Source of the DNA: Mycolicibacterium chubuense NBB4
GTDB taxonomy: Bacteria > Actinomycetota > Actinomycetes > Mycobacteriales > Mycobacteriaceae
NCBI RefSeq assembly: GCF_000266905.1
Contig: NC_018027.1
Location: 3,720,001 to 3,784,000, forward strand
DNA length: 64,000 nucleotides
Direction: 5' to 3'
Below the pieces are notes generated by a model. It was not told the DNA's origin. It ran no database searches and saw nothing but the letters and a program-made list of their open reading frames with translations. A program made the translations under genes and the position numbers. Positions 27,517-37,730 of this stretch are shown in pieces. Positions within the stretch are counted from its first letter, which is position 1. Each line of letters begins with the position of its first letter.

Positions 27517-30500
27517 TCACCGCAGATACACGCCGTTCTCCCCGAGCCGCGAAGCCGGGTCGAGAAGCATGGCCGCTTCCTGCGCCTTCTCCGGGTGGTC
27601 GTGGTCGAAGCGTCGGTCGGCAGGCCGCTCGAAGAGCGGTCGTCCGCCCGCGATCGCCGAGGCCAGCCTGCGCTGACCCGCCAACGTCCGCTCCTGCGCC
27701 TGGGCGGTGTAGGCCGCCCGCTGCTCGGCGCTCAGCGTCGCGAGGAACGCCTGCGGGTGCACCAGCGCGATCAGGCCCGAGACGTGGCCGAACCCGAGGC
27801 TGGTGACCAGACCCGCCTTGAGCGGATACTTCCCGCCCAGCCGCAGCGTCTCCCGCGGCCACACGAAGTGCGCGGAGGTCGCCAGCTCGTCGTCGACACA
27901 GTCCAGGCTGCGGTTCGGCGGGATCACGCCGTCGCGCAGCACCTGGCACAGCCCCATCATCTGGAAGACCGCCGCACCGCCCTTGGCATGTCCGGTCAGG
28001 CTCTTCTGGCTGATGACGAACAGCGGGGCACCGTCCGAACGGCCCAGCGAGGCGGCGAGCCGCTCGTGCAGCTCGGTTTCGTTGGGATCGTTGGCCAGCG
28101 TCGAGGTGTCGTGCTTCGAGATCACCGCGATGTCGTCGGCGCCCACGCCCAGCTTGGCCAGGGAGCGCGCCAGCACCGAGCCCCTGCCGCCGCGGCCCGC
28201 ACCCAGCGCGCCCAGCCCGGGGGCCGGGATAGAGGTGTGCACACCGTCGGCGAAGGACTGCGCATAGCCGACCACGGCCAGTACCGGCAGACCCATCTTC
28301 AGCGCCAGGTCGCCGCGCGCCAGCAGCACGGTGCCGCCGCCCTCGGCCTCGAGGAAGCCCAACCGGCGCCGGTCGTTGGCCCGGGAGATCTTCGAGTCGC
28401 TGATTCCTCTGGCGCGCATCATCTCGGTGTCGGCGGTGGCCGCCATGTCACCGAAACCGATGATCGCTTCCAGGGTCAGGTCGTCGAAGCCGCCGGCGAC
28501 CACCAGTTCGGCCTTGCCGAGCCGGATCTTGTCGACACCTTCTTCGACCGACACCGCCGCGGTGGCGCACGCGCCGACCGGGTGCACCATCGCACCGTAA
28601 CCGCCGACGTAGGACTGCATCACGTGCGCGGCAACGACATTCGGCAGAACCTCCTGCAGGATGTCGTTCGGCTTGCTGCGGCCCAGCAGGTTGCCGTGGT
28701 ACATGGTCTGCATCGACGTCATGCCGCCCATCCCGGTGCCCTGCGTGGAGGCCACCAGGCTGGGGTGCACCCAGCGCATCAGCTCCGACGGGGTGAAGCC
28801 CGACGACAGGAACGCATCCACGGTCGCGACGATGTTCCACAGTGCCACCCGATCGATCGAGTTGGCCATGTCCGGGGTGATGCCCCACACCGTCGGGTCG
28901 AAGCCGGTCGGGATCTGCGCCCCGACGGTCCGCGACAGCTTGGTCTTGCGCGGCACGCGAATCTCGGTGCCCGCCTTGCGGATCACCTCCCAGTCCCCGG
29001 AATCCGGGATCGGGCGGGTCAGCGTGTGTTCGGGATCGAACTGGACGAACGCGCGGGCGTCGGCCTCACTGGAGACCACGAAGCGGAAGTCCTTGTCGAG
29101 GAACACACTGACCAGCAGCGGCGAGGCGTGGTCCGGGTCGATCGCGCCGTCATCGACGAACTCCCGGATGCCGCAGCGCTCCACGACGGCATCGTGGTAC
29201 CGCTCGACGAGTTCCGATTCGTCGACCAGCTCACCGGATTGCGCGTCGTACCAACCGGGTTGCGGGTCGTCCTCCCACTTGATCAGGCCCGTGGTCCAGG
29301 CCAGTTCGAGCACACCGGCGGCGGACAGTTCGTTGTCGACCTCCATCTCGAACCGGGTGCGCGACGAACCGTACGGTCCCAGCTCCGCCCCGCCGACGAT
29401 GACGACCAGGTCGGCCGGATCGACGTCGAGGTCGTCCCACTCGGGCGCCGGTGCCGGGGTGGCCGGACGCGGCGGGGACGGCAGAGCCGCGATCGTGTGC
29501 TCGGCGGCCTCGTCCCGGGCCTCCTCGTCAGAGTCGGCCGTGGCCTCTTCCCGGGCCTTGGTGGCCAGCGCGGACAGGTCCAGCTCCGCCTCGGCCAGGC
29601 CACCGGTCAGATCCGCCAGCACGGGTTCGCGGGCGGCGGCGACCTTGGTCTCGACATCGCACAGGTCCAGCAGCATCGCAGCCATCTGCTCGGTCGAGTA
29701 GGTGGTCACGCCGGCTTCCTCGACCGCGTCGACGATGACGTCGTTGTGGCCCATGAGTCCGGTGCCGCGGGTCCAGCCGATCAGCGCGTGCGCCAGGCTG
29801 ACACGCTGCGCCCACGACGACTCGGCCTTCCACCGCGAAACCACCGCGTCCAGAGCCGACTTCGACTCGCCGTAGGCGCCGTCGCCACCGAACATCCCGC
29901 GGTTCGGCGAACCGGGCAGCACGACGTGCAGACGTGCGGCGATGTCCCGGTCGGCACCGATGTGAGACAGCCCGGCGATGAGCCGCTGCACGGCCCACAG
30001 CAGCACCTTCATCTCCATCTCGGAGCGCGACCCGGCGTCGGACAGGTCCCCGCCGACACGGGGTGCGGCGAACGGGAACAGCAGCGTCGGGGTGAGTGCG
30101 TCCTTGATGTGGATCGACGTGGGCCCGAGGCTTTCGGTCTGCTCGGTGCCGACCCACTCCGCCAGCGCGTCGATGTCGTTGTAGGAGGCCATGTTCGCCG
30201 GCAGCACCCACAACTTCGCACCGAAGCGGGCGTTCTCGCGGTAGAGGCTGCGGTAGAAGCCGAGCCTGCTGTCGTCGAGCTTCGACGTGGTGGCGATGAC
30301 GGTCGCACCGCCGTCGAGCAGCTGTGCCACCACCGACGCCGCGATCGATCCCTTGGAGGCACCGGTCACGACGGCGACCTCGTCGCTGTAGCGGCCCTTG
30401 CCGGGATTCTCCGCACCGGCGGCGGCGCGCGCGTAGAGCGACGCGTGCACGGTGCGGCCCGCAGCCAGGGCCTTGCCCTGCCAGTAGGTCGCCTGGGTGC

Positions 30501-33500
30501 CCACCACGTGACCGGTTCCCTCGAACCGCTCGGACAGCCGAGCCCAGTCCGCGTCGATCGCGTCCTCGTCCATCAGCCAGATCCTGACCAGATCCTCGCG
30601 CGCGCTGGCCCAGCGGTCGTCGAGCAGCACGGCCTTGCGGCTGTCGAACACCGGGGCCACCAAACGCGGCCAGTCCGAACCCAATTCGGCGGTGACGAGG
30701 TCGATGAGCTCCGCATCGGCCGACGCCTCGGGCGTGCTGAAGGAGTTGGCGAGACCGAGTTCGCCGAGGATGGTGCGGGCGGCCGAGGCGAGCACACCGT
30801 CGGGTCCGGTCACCTTCTCGGCGAATTCACCCAGCGCGGCGGAGTCCACGACCCCACCGCCGGCACCGCCGGCCGACGGCATCGACACCGGCACGCCCCG
30901 GCGCGCGCCCACTGCGGCGACCGCGGCGTCGATGACCTTGTCGACGCTCGCGGCGTCGGCGAGCGCGCCGTCGTGCAGACCACCCAGCGCTCCCCCGCGG
31001 ACGCTGGATCCCTCACGGGTGCCCAGCGCCACCTCGACGGTGACGTGCTTGGTCCAGCCGTCGCCGAGTTCCCAGGCCTTCTTGACCCGCTCGGCGATGT
31101 AGGCCGGTCGCTTGCCGGACGGCCCGAGGACCGTGCGCAGCTGATCGTTGATGGCGTCCGACAGCACCGGGCCGAACGGCTTGTACGTCCTCGCCAATTT
31201 GGTGACCTGAGACTTCAGGCCGGCCAGATCGGCTTCGGCGGCACCGTCGATGGCGCCGAGGTTCAACTCCGAGCCGAGGTCGACGAGCATCTGGTTGCGC
31301 CGCGAGGACGCCCCGTCGGTGATCGACTCGATGGAGTCCAGCGGCTCGATCTGGTCGATGCGGATCTTGGCCGACAGCGCGATCAGCGCCATCGTCGCGT
31401 CTGAGGCGTCGAAGCTCAGATCGTCGGGGCGTGGCCCGCCGGCAGGGGCGGCCGCCGGAGCGGGGGCAGCGGCGGGAGCCGCCTCCACCGGAGCGGCCGG
31501 CTCCGCGGCGGCCGGCGGAGCGTCGTCGATCTCCGGCTCGGGATCGGTGTCCGTCGCGAACAGCACCGCGGCGTCACGCTCGGCGTTGAGCACCTCGGTG
31601 GTGTTGTGCGAGTACTCCGGCAGCTTCAGCGTGTTGGTGGCCAGGCCCGCGACGGTCGGCGCGTTCTTGACGCCGATCTCGACGAACCGCTCCACCCCGA
31701 GGCCGCCGGCGGCCTCCTCGATGAACAGCAGGTCCTGGGTCTCGATCCAGCGCACCGGGCTGGCGAACTGCCACGCCAGCAACTCGATGACGAGCTTGCG
31801 GCACAACTCGGCCGGCCGCTCGGTACGCCACGTGTCGTAGTCGGCGAGGATCTCGTCGAGCGGCTCGGCCGGCACCAGATCCCGGATCTCCTGGACGAAG
31901 TCGCGATCCAGCGTGAACGGCCGGGGTACCAGGTTCGGGATGTAGCGCCCGATCAGCAGGTCGGGATCCTTGTCCTCGGGCATGACGCGCTCGAGCGCGC
32001 GCCGGAAGTCGGCGACACCGACCCGCAGCACCGAGGAGTGGAACGGCACGTCGATGCCGGGCACCAGGATGAACGAGCGCTTCCCGCCCGACAGTTCGCG
32101 ACGCTTCTCGACTTCTTCCTCGAGCGCCTCGAGTCCGGCGACCGTACCGGCGATCGCGTACTGGGAACCGCGCAGGTTGAAGTTGACGATCTCCAGGAAT
32201 TCCCCTGTGCGCTCGGAGATCTCGGCGATGAAGTCCTTGACGTCGGCGTCGTCGAGATCGATCTGCGACGGGCGGATCGCGGCCAGCCGGTAGTTCGACC
32301 GGCCCGCAGCGTCGCGCGGCACGATGTCGTGCATCTTGGAGCCGCGGTGGAACACCACCTCCAGCAGCGCGGGCAGCTCGTACACACCGGAGACGCACGC
32401 CAGCGCGGTGTACTCGCCGACCGAGTGGCCGCACGCGATCGCGCCCTCGACGAAGGCGCCCTGCTCACGCATTTCGGCGACCTGCGCGGCCGCCACGGTC
32501 GCCATCGCGACCTGGGTGAACTGCGTCAGGTACAGCACGCCCTCGGGGTGGTAGTAGTGCACACCGGAAGCGATCAGGCTGGTCGGGTTGTCGCGCACCA
32601 CGTGCAGCACCGAGAAGCCCAGCGTCTCGCGGGTGAACTTGTCGGCGGTATCCCAGATCTTGCGGGCGGCCTTGGAGCGCGCCCGCACGTCCATGCCCAT
32701 GCCCTTGGACTGGATGCCCTGGCCCGGGAAGGCGTAGACGGTCTTCGGGGCGGCCAGCTGCGCGGTCGCCGACATGACCAGCTCGCCGGAGACTTTGGCA
32801 CTGACCTCGACGATCTCCGCGCCGCGGTCGATGCCGACGCGGTCGACGCGGAACTCGATCTCGTCGCCGGGCAGCACCATGCCGAGGAACCGCGAGGTCC
32901 AGCCGACCAGACGGGCCGGCGGGGTGGCGCGGCCGTCGGTCGCGGTGACGGCGTGCTGCGCGGCGGCCGACAGCCACATGCCGTGCACGATGGGCTGCTT
33001 CAGGCCGGCCAGCAGCGCCGCGGCCCGGTCGGTGTGGATCGGGTTGTGATCCCCGGAGACGACCGCGAACGCACTCATGTCGACGGGCGCGTTGACCACG
33101 ACTTCACGGCGCCTGCGGCGCGGGGTGTCGGTGGCGTTGTCGGTGATCGCACCGCCGGCGCGCGGCGGGTCGGTCAGCTCGGCGGCACCCGTGCGGCCAC
33201 GGATCGCGAAGCGCTCCTCCAGGGTCGCCAGGACGGTGCCCTGCGCGTCGGCGATGCTCACAGTGACCGGCACGACGCGGCCGACCTCGGTGTCAGTGGC
33301 CGCCGAAGTCGTTGCGGTGACCCTCAATTCGGCCTTGTCTGCCGGCATCGCCGACAGCAGGTGTGCGGCGTGGTCCAGGTGCACCAGGCTCAGCAGGCCT
33401 TCCACGACCGGGAAGCCATCGTCGGTGACGGCGGATCCGATGGCCGAGAAGACCGCGGGCCAGCACAGTCCGACCAGGGCGTCGGGCACCAGCGTCAGGC

Positions 33501-36500
33501 CCGGGGCCAGCGGCGCGCCGAACGTCGCGGTGACACCGGTGTGGTCGGCGACCTTCTCCGGATCCCACTCCACGATCAGAGTCGACGTGTTGTCCTCGAC
33601 TGCCGGAAGGGATTCCGGCCCGTCGACGCCGGCGGCGATCGCCAGCACCGAGCGCATGGCCGTCGAGGCGTCCTCGACCGTGACGATCGGCATGCCGCCG
33701 TCGACGGTGGCCGACGGCAGCGTGAAGCGGATGTCGATCCAGATGTCCGACAGCGGGACGCTAAGCGTCACGGACCCGTCGGCGACCAGCTCGAGGCGGG
33801 CACCGGTGTTGGGATGTGTGGCGCTGGGCTTGCCGGGCACGTCGTTGACCTGCCACTCTCCGGGTGCACCGATGCGGTGCACGGGATTGATGGAGGTGCG
33901 CCCGGCCCACAGCACGTCGGGCGAGTCGAGCACGACGGCGAGCGGTCCGGTGACGTCGGCCCGGGCCTGCCGGCGGGACACCACGGGAACCGGCTCGGCG
34001 CCGGTGGCCAGCAGCCGGTCGATGATCTCCTGCTCGAAGCGGTCCAGCAGCTCGCCGACGGGCTCGTCGACGCGGGTGATGCCGGCGACCGCCTGCGTGC
34101 CGGGGATGACGCACACCTGGTCGGCGGTGTAGCGGGCGTCGTGCGCCTGCCACAGCGAGTCGCTGCGCCACCAGCGGCGGACGTCCTTGTCGATGACGGG
34201 CACGAAGTTCACCGGCTTGCCCGGCTTCTTGCACAGCGTGACGAAGAACGGCACGTCGGCGGGGTGCAGCCGGACGGTCTCGGCGTCGGGGTAGCGAGCC
34301 AGCAGCGCGGCCACCGCGGTGTCCGGGTCCTCCAGCAGCGCCTGGCTCTCCGCCCCGCTGAACAGCGACTCGATCGGACCCGAGTCCCTCTCGTTGAGAC
34401 GGGCCTCGGCGCGCTCGAGCATCTCGGAGAAGCGGTCGCGCCACGTGTCGGCGAGCCACGGGCTGCCGGGGCCCGCGGTGTCGGCGGTGCTGTCGCCGTC
34501 GCCGATGGCCAGTTCGAGGTAACGCTGCAGCCACTGCAGGTAGGTCATGTCGCCGACGTCGCCGAAGTACGGCTTGGCCGTGTCGGCCATCGCGGCGATG
34601 ATCTCGTCGCGGCGTTCGGCGACCGCGTCGGCGTCGCCGGCGACCTCGTCGAGCAGACGGCCGCACCGGGACGCGGTGTTGTCGATCTCGTGGATGTCGG
34701 CGCCGAGCTGGCTGCGGCCGCTGGCCATGCCGTTGATCGCCTTGCCCGCGCCGACCCAGATGTCCGTTCCGGTGGTGTCGACGAGCAGCTGCTTGACGGC
34801 CGGTGACGTGGTGGCTTCCTTGGTCGCCATCGCGGCGGTGCCGACGAGGATGCCGTCCACGGGCATCGCGGGGAAGCCGTACGACTTGGCCCAGTCGCCG
34901 GACAGGTACTCGGCGGCCCGCTCCGGGGTGCCGATACCGCCGCCGACGCAGACGGTGATGTTGCGGTGCTTGCGCAGCTCGCCGTAGGTGGTCAGCAGCA
35001 GGTCGTCGAGGTCCTCCCAGGAATGGTGGCCACCGGCGCGGCCGCCTTCCACGTGGACGATGACGTCGCGGTCGGGCACCTCGGCCGCGATCTTGATGAC
35101 GGACTTGATCTGGTCGACGGTGCCCGGCTTGAACACCACGTTGCTGATGCCGACCGTGTGGAGCTCCTCGATCAGGTCGACGGCCTCTTCGAGGTCCGGA
35201 ATGCCCGCCGTGACGACCACACCGTCGATCGGCGCACCGGATTGGCGCGCCTTCTGCACCAGCCGCTTGCCACCCACCTGCAGCTTCCACAGGTACGGGT
35301 CGAGGAACAGGGAGTTGAACTGGACGGCGCGACCGGGTTCGAGGAGCTGCGTGAGTTCGGCGATGCGGGCGTCGAAGATCTCCTCGGTGACCTGACCGCC
35401 GCCGGCCAGCTCGGCCCAGTGGCCGGCGTTGGCGGCGGCAGCGACGATCTTGGCGTCGACGGTCGTCGGCGTCATACCGGCGAGCAGAATCGGCGACCGG
35501 CCGGTGAGACGGGTGAACTTCGTCGACGCCTTGACCGAGCCGTCGGGCAGCGCGATCGGCTTGGGGGCGTAGCTCGCCCACGCCGGTGCCACCTCGGGGG
35601 CGGCGCCGACGGTGAAGAGGCTGCGCTGCCCGGCCCGGGTGGCGGCTGCGACGATGCCGATGCCCAGGCCGCGGATCACCGGAGCGGTCAGTCGGGTCAC
35701 GGTGTCGCTGGGGCCGAGGTCGATGATCCACTTCGCGCCGGCTGCGGCGAGGCCTTCGACCTCGGAGACCCAGTCGACCGGCTTGACGAAGATCTGCTCG
35801 GTCAGGACGCGGGTGAGGTCGCGGTCGAGTCCGGTGCGCGCCGCCCACTCGTTGACGACGTCGATACCGCCCGCGAGCCGCGGGGTGTGGAAGCCGACCT
35901 CGACGTTGAGCTGGTTGAAGACCGGACGGAAGATCGCCCCGCCGCGGGTCTTGTTCTTGCGCTCCGCTTCTTCCTTCTCGGTGATCTTCTCGCAGTACAG
36001 CTCGAAGCGGGCGAGCTGTTCGGGTGTCCCGGTGATGACGACGGAGCGCCTGCCATTGCGAATGGACAGGGCGGGCGGCAGCACCGTGCGCACGTCCTGG
36101 GCGAACTCGTCGAGAAGCTCGGCGATGCGCGCCGGGTCGACGTTGGTGACCGACACCATCGGCGACTTGTCGCCGCGGCCGACCATGCCGCAGCGCCGCG
36201 ACACCAGCGAGCCGGCGGCACCGATCAGCTGGCCGATGGCGAGGAGCTCGACGTCACGGGCCCCGCCTGCCTTCAGCGACTCCACCGCGGTCACGCCCTG
36301 GGAGTGCCCGGCGATGGCGACCGGCGGGTGGCCAGCGAGGTCGAGGCCCTGGCGCCTGAGGGCGCGCTGGGCGGCCATCTGCGTCAGCAGGATGCCGGGT
36401 CCGGAGATGGCGGCGGTGGTCAGATCCCTCGCGGCGGGCAGCGGCTCCTCGGCGGCCAGCGCGCGGATCCACTTCATCGGCTCGAAGCCGATGGGCCGCA

Positions 36501-36771
36501 CGACGACCAGTTCGCGGGCCAGCGGCTCGAGCAGCAGTTCGGCCTCACCGACCAGTTGGCTGATCTCGGACTCGATCCCGGCCGAGTTGACCAGTTCTTC
36601 GAGGTTCTCCAGCCAGGGACCGCCCTGGCCGCCGAACGCGACCGCATATGGCTCCCCGCTGTGCAACCGATCGACGAGAGCGTGCGCATTGGCCGAGTGA
36701 CTTCGGGCCGTCTCGTGGCCCGCCTTGGTGTCGGAACCCGCGGTCGCACTGTGCTGGTCGTTGATCGTCAC
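27517..36771 (-). CDS. fas: Type I fatty acid synthase
   Basis: A multifunctional synthase of 3084 residues that makes C16-C26 acyl-CoAs for membrane lipids and mycolic acids. Domains in order: acetyltransferase (GHSQG near 154), enoyl reductase (LAGMTPTTVDAKIV near 424), MaoC-like dehydratase (GDHNPIHTDRAA near 1237), malonyl/palmitoyl transferase (AFPGQGIQ, then GHSVGEYTALA near 1447), acyl carrier with the phosphopantetheine serine in DGASSRRNQ (about 1817), ketoreductase (VVTGASKGSIAAS near 2132) and ketosynthase (ACATAAVSVEEG with Cys near 2735, and LTGHAKGGAA). No phosphopantetheinyl transferase domain is present, hence acpS. GTG 36771 matches the Mtb N-terminus; the frame is open 63 codons further. 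The long AT-rich upstream region probably holds its promoter. Confidence 0.97.
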   Translation of the reverse strand: MTINDQHSATAGSDTKAGHETARSHSANAHALVDRLHSGEPYAVAFGGQGGPWLENLEELVNSAGIESEISQLVGEAELLLEPLARELVVVRPIGFEPMKWIRALAAEEPLPAARDLTTAAISGPGILLTQMAAQRALRRQGLDLAGHPPVAIAGHSQGVTAVESLKAGGARDVELLAIGQLIGAAGSLVSRRCGMVGRGDKSPMVSVTNVDPARIAELLDEFAQDVRTVLPPALSIRNGRRSVVITGTPEQLARFELYCEKITEKEEAERKNKTRGGAIFRPVFNQLNVEVGFHTPRLAGGIDVVNEWAARTGLDRDLTRVLTEQIFVKPVDWVSEVEGLAAAGAKWIIDLGPSDTVTRLTAPVIRGLGIGIVAAATRAGQRSLFTVGAAPEVAPAWASYAPKPIALPDGSVKASTKFTRLTGRSPILLAGMTPTTVDAKIVAAAANAGHWAELAGGGQVTEEIFDARIAELTQLLEPGRAVQFNSLFLDPYLWKLQVGGKRLVQKARQSGAPIDGVVVTAGIPDLEEAVDLIEELHTVGISNVVFKPGTVDQIKSVIKIAAEVPDRDVIVHVEGGRAGGHHSWEDLDDLLLTTYGELRKHRNITVCVGGGIGTPERAAEYLSGDWAKSYGFPAMPVDGILVGTAAMATKEATTSPAVKQLLVDTTGTDIWVGAGKAINGMASGRSQLGADIHEIDNTASRCGRLLDEVAGDADAVAERRDEIIAAMADTAKPYFGDVGDMTYLQWLQRYLELAIGDGDSTADTAGPGSPWLADTWRDRFSEMLERAEARLNERDSGPIESLFSGAESQALLEDPDTAVAALLARYPDAETVRLHPADVPFFVTLCKKPGKPVNFVPVIDKDVRRWWRSDSLWQAHDARYTADQVCVIPGTQAVAGITRVDEPVGELLDRFEQEIIDRLLATGAEPVPVVSRRQARADVTGPLAVVLDSPDVLWAGRTSINPVHRIGAPGEWQVNDVPGKPSATHPNTGARLELVADGSVTLSVPLSDIWIDIRFTLPSATVDGGMPIVTVEDASTAMRSVLAIAAGVDGPESLPAVEDNTSTLIVEWDPEKVADHTGVTATFGAPLAPGLTLVPDALVGLCWPAVFSAIGSAVTDDGFPVVEGLLSLVHLDHAAHLLSAMPADKAELRVTATTSAATDTEVGRVVPVTVSIADAQGTVLATLEERFAIRGRTGAAELTDPPRAGGAITDNATDTPRRRRREVVVNAPVDMSAFAVVSGDHNPIHTDRAAALLAGLKQPIVHGMWLSAAAQHAVTATDGRATPPARLVGWTSRFLGMVLPGDEIEFRVDRVGIDRGAEIVEVSAKVSGELVMSATAQLAAPKTVYAFPGQGIQSKGMGMDVRARSKAARKIWDTADKFTRETLGFSVLHVVRDNPTSLIASGVHYYHPEGVLYLTQFTQVAMATVAAAQVAEMREQGAFVEGAIACGHSVGEYTALACVSGVYELPALLEVVFHRGSKMHDIVPRDAAGRSNYRLAAIRPSQIDLDDADVKDFIAEISERTGEFLEIVNFNLRGSQYAIAGTVAGLEALEEEVEKRRELSGGKRSFILVPGIDVPFHSSVLRVGVADFRRALERVMPEDKDPDLLIGRYIPNLVPRPFTLDRDFVQEIRDLVPAEPLDEILADYDTWRTERPAELCRKLVIELLAWQFASPVRWIETQDLLFIEEAAGGLGVERFVEIGVKNAPTVAGLATNTLKLPEYSHNTTEVLNAERDAAVLFATDTDPEPEIDDAPPAAAEPAAPVEAAPAAAPAPAAAPAGGPRPDDLSFDASDATMALIALSAKIRIDQIEPLDSIESITDGASSRRNQMLVDLGSELNLGAIDGAAEADLAGLKSQVTKLARTYKPFGPVLSDAINDQLRTVLGPSGKRPAYIAERVKKAWELGDGWTKHVTVEVALGTREGSSVRGGALGGLHDGALADAASVDKVIDAAVAAVGARRGVPVSMPSAGGAGGGVVDSAALGEFAEKVTGPDGVLASAARTILGELGLANSFSTPEASADAELIDLVTAELGSDWPRLVAPVFDSRKAVLLDDRWASAREDLVRIWLMDEDAIDADWARLSERFEGTGHVVGTQATYWQGKALAAGRTVHASLYARAAAGAENPGKGRYSDEVAVVTGASKGSIAASVVAQLLDGGATVIATTSKLDDSRLGFYRSLYRENARFGAKLWVLPANMASYNDIDALAEWVGTEQTESLGPTSIHIKDALTPTLLFPFAAPRVGGDLSDAGSRSEMEMKVLLWAVQRLIAGLSHIGADRDIAARLHVVLPGSPNRGMFGGDGAYGESKSALDAVVSRWKAESSWAQRVSLAHALIGWTRGTGLMGHNDVIVDAVEEAGVTTYSTEQMAAMLLDLCDVETKVAAAREPVLADLTGGLAEAELDLSALATKAREEATADSDEEARDEAAEHTIAALPSPPRPATPAPAPEWDDLDVDPADLVVIVGGAELGPYGSSRTRFEMEVDNELSAAGVLELAWTTGLIKWEDDPQPGWYDAQSGELVDESELVERYHDAVVERCGIREFVDDGAIDPDHASPLLVSVFLDKDFRFVVSSEADARAFVQFDPEHTLTRPIPDSGDWEVIRKAGTEIRVPRKTKLSRTVGAQIPTGFDPTVWGITPDMANSIDRVALWNIVATVDAFLSSGFTPSELMRWVHPSLVASTQGTGMGGMTSMQTMYHGNLLGRSKPNDILQEVLPNVVAAHVMQSYVGGYGAMVHPVGACATAAVSVEEGVDKIRLGKAELVVAGGFDDLTLEAIIGFGDMAATADTEMMRARGISDSKISRANDRRRLGFLEAEGGGTVLLARGDLALKMGLPVLAVVGYAQSFADGVHTSIPAPGLGALGAGRGGRGSVLARSLAKLGVGADDIAVISKHDTSTLANDPNETELHERLAASLGRSDGAPLFVISQKSLTGHAKGGAAVFQMMGLCQVLRDGVIPPNRSLDCVDDELATSAHFVWPRETLRLGGKYPLKAGLVTSLGFGHVSGLIALVHPQAFLATLSAEQRAAYTAQAQERTLAGQRRLASAIAGGRPLFERPADRRFDHDHPEKAQEAAMLLDPASRLGENGVYLR

Positions 36772-37281
36772 GTCGTCTGTTCTCCCTCGGTACTGAATCG
36801 CGGCTGCGGCGCGTATCGCTCGTTGTGGGCTGTCGTGGGTGCTGGCCTGCACTCCTGCGGGGCCATTGCGATTCGGCGTCGAATCCGGCTGGTCTCTTTC
36901 GCGTCGCTCGGCAGATCCGAGGTCGGTCCTCGGGCAGATCCAAGGCGGCGCGGTGGACACTTCAGCCGTAGTAAGAGTGTCATAAGAGACTGGTCTAGTT
37001 TTGCGTTCGAAATGGTTACTGGCGAGTTCTACGCACGGGTAACAGAACGTTCCGTAACGCGGGCTTCGGGGCCGCGGGACGAGTTCCGGTACAAACGTCC
37101 TGCATGCAGGTGGTTACGGTTGAGTAGGATAGAAGCGCAGTTCAAAGCAGTATTGTTATGCAATCGTTATCTGAAAATCGTGGTTCGCACACCGGATGGT
37201 GCGGTCGAACTCCGGGTCGACAAGATCTCCCGAACTGTCGCGTCGAGACTTCGTTCAGTGGACACATGTTTGCTGCAAAAC

Positions 37282-37297
37282 CTTACTAGTCAGTAAG
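37282..37297. promoter_or_regulatory. Perfect palindrome in the fas upstream region
   Basis: CTTACTAGTCAGTAAG: a 6-4-6 perfect inverted repeat about 510 bases upstream of the fas start. It has the shape of a TetR-type operator, and the FasR activator is known to bind the fas promoter region in mycobacteria, but I cannot confirm that this is its site. The rest of 36772-37310 is AT-richer than the window and holds several candidate -10 elements (TATCCT near 37130 on the fas strand) and no gene that I can see. Confidence 0.45.
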
Positions 37298-37310
37298 TAG
37301 CAGTCCCGGT

Positions 37311-37655
37311 GACCAAAAAAGGCTTCGGAATGTGATTGACGCCCGCACCGATGCCGCCGACCTCGTGCGTGCCGATCGCCATGTGGTGCCGATGCGCGGC
37401 GGGATGACCGACCCCTCCCGGCGAACCCGGGTCGTGCCGCCAGACGTCGCATCCCAGGCCGTCCTGAAGTGCCCACTCGATGCTTTTCGAGTCGGCATGG
37501 ACGCCCCCGCGATCATGTCCCAGCACACGCCGCCCACCGCGCAGATACGGCGCCGGCTGGCGTTTGTCCTGGTCGAGCAGGGATCGAAGGCGATCGAGGG
37601 GTAGTCGAGACCGTGGGGAAACCGCCCCCGACCCCATGGAGTTGCCAGCCCCACC
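37311..37655 (-). pseudogene. Decayed DUF1906 glycoside-hydrolase-like gene (Rv2525c relic)
   Basis: Minus-strand translation gives pieces matching the C-terminal half of Rv2525c-type Tat-exported proteins, but in three different frames. WQLHGVGGG (about 37625-37650) is in one frame and YPSIAFDP (about 37580-37605) is in another. APYLRG, then SIEWALQDGLG, GSPGGVGHPAAH and VGGIGAGVNHI, are all in a third (37290-37637). Two frameshifts and the missing N-terminal half, cut at the MerR gene, show that it is not functional. The place, immediately upstream of fas and on the same strand, is where Rv2525c lies in M. tuberculosis. Recognition is from memory of that family and not from a search. Confidence 0.7.
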
Positions 37656-37730
37656 GGGCTTGCCGGCGCCCGTGGAGTCGGGGATGCCGAGCGGTGCGGC
37701 CGACGCGGGAGAGGCACACCGGCCGGTCGG

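Noticed and set aside
36772..36960. 63-codon N-terminal extension of fas
   Set aside because: No conserved sequence, Arg-rich; the GTG at 36771 fits the known N-terminus.
27136..37296. Very long open frames (up to 1422 codons) on the + strand opposite fas
   Set aside because: They are antisense shadows in a high-G+C gene; their composition is Arg/His/Gly-rich, with no known motif, and fas is certain on the other strand.
37332..37604. 90-codon + strand frame in the fas-MerR gap
   Set aside because: The opposite strand shows the DUF1906 relic, and this frame has no ribosome-binding site.
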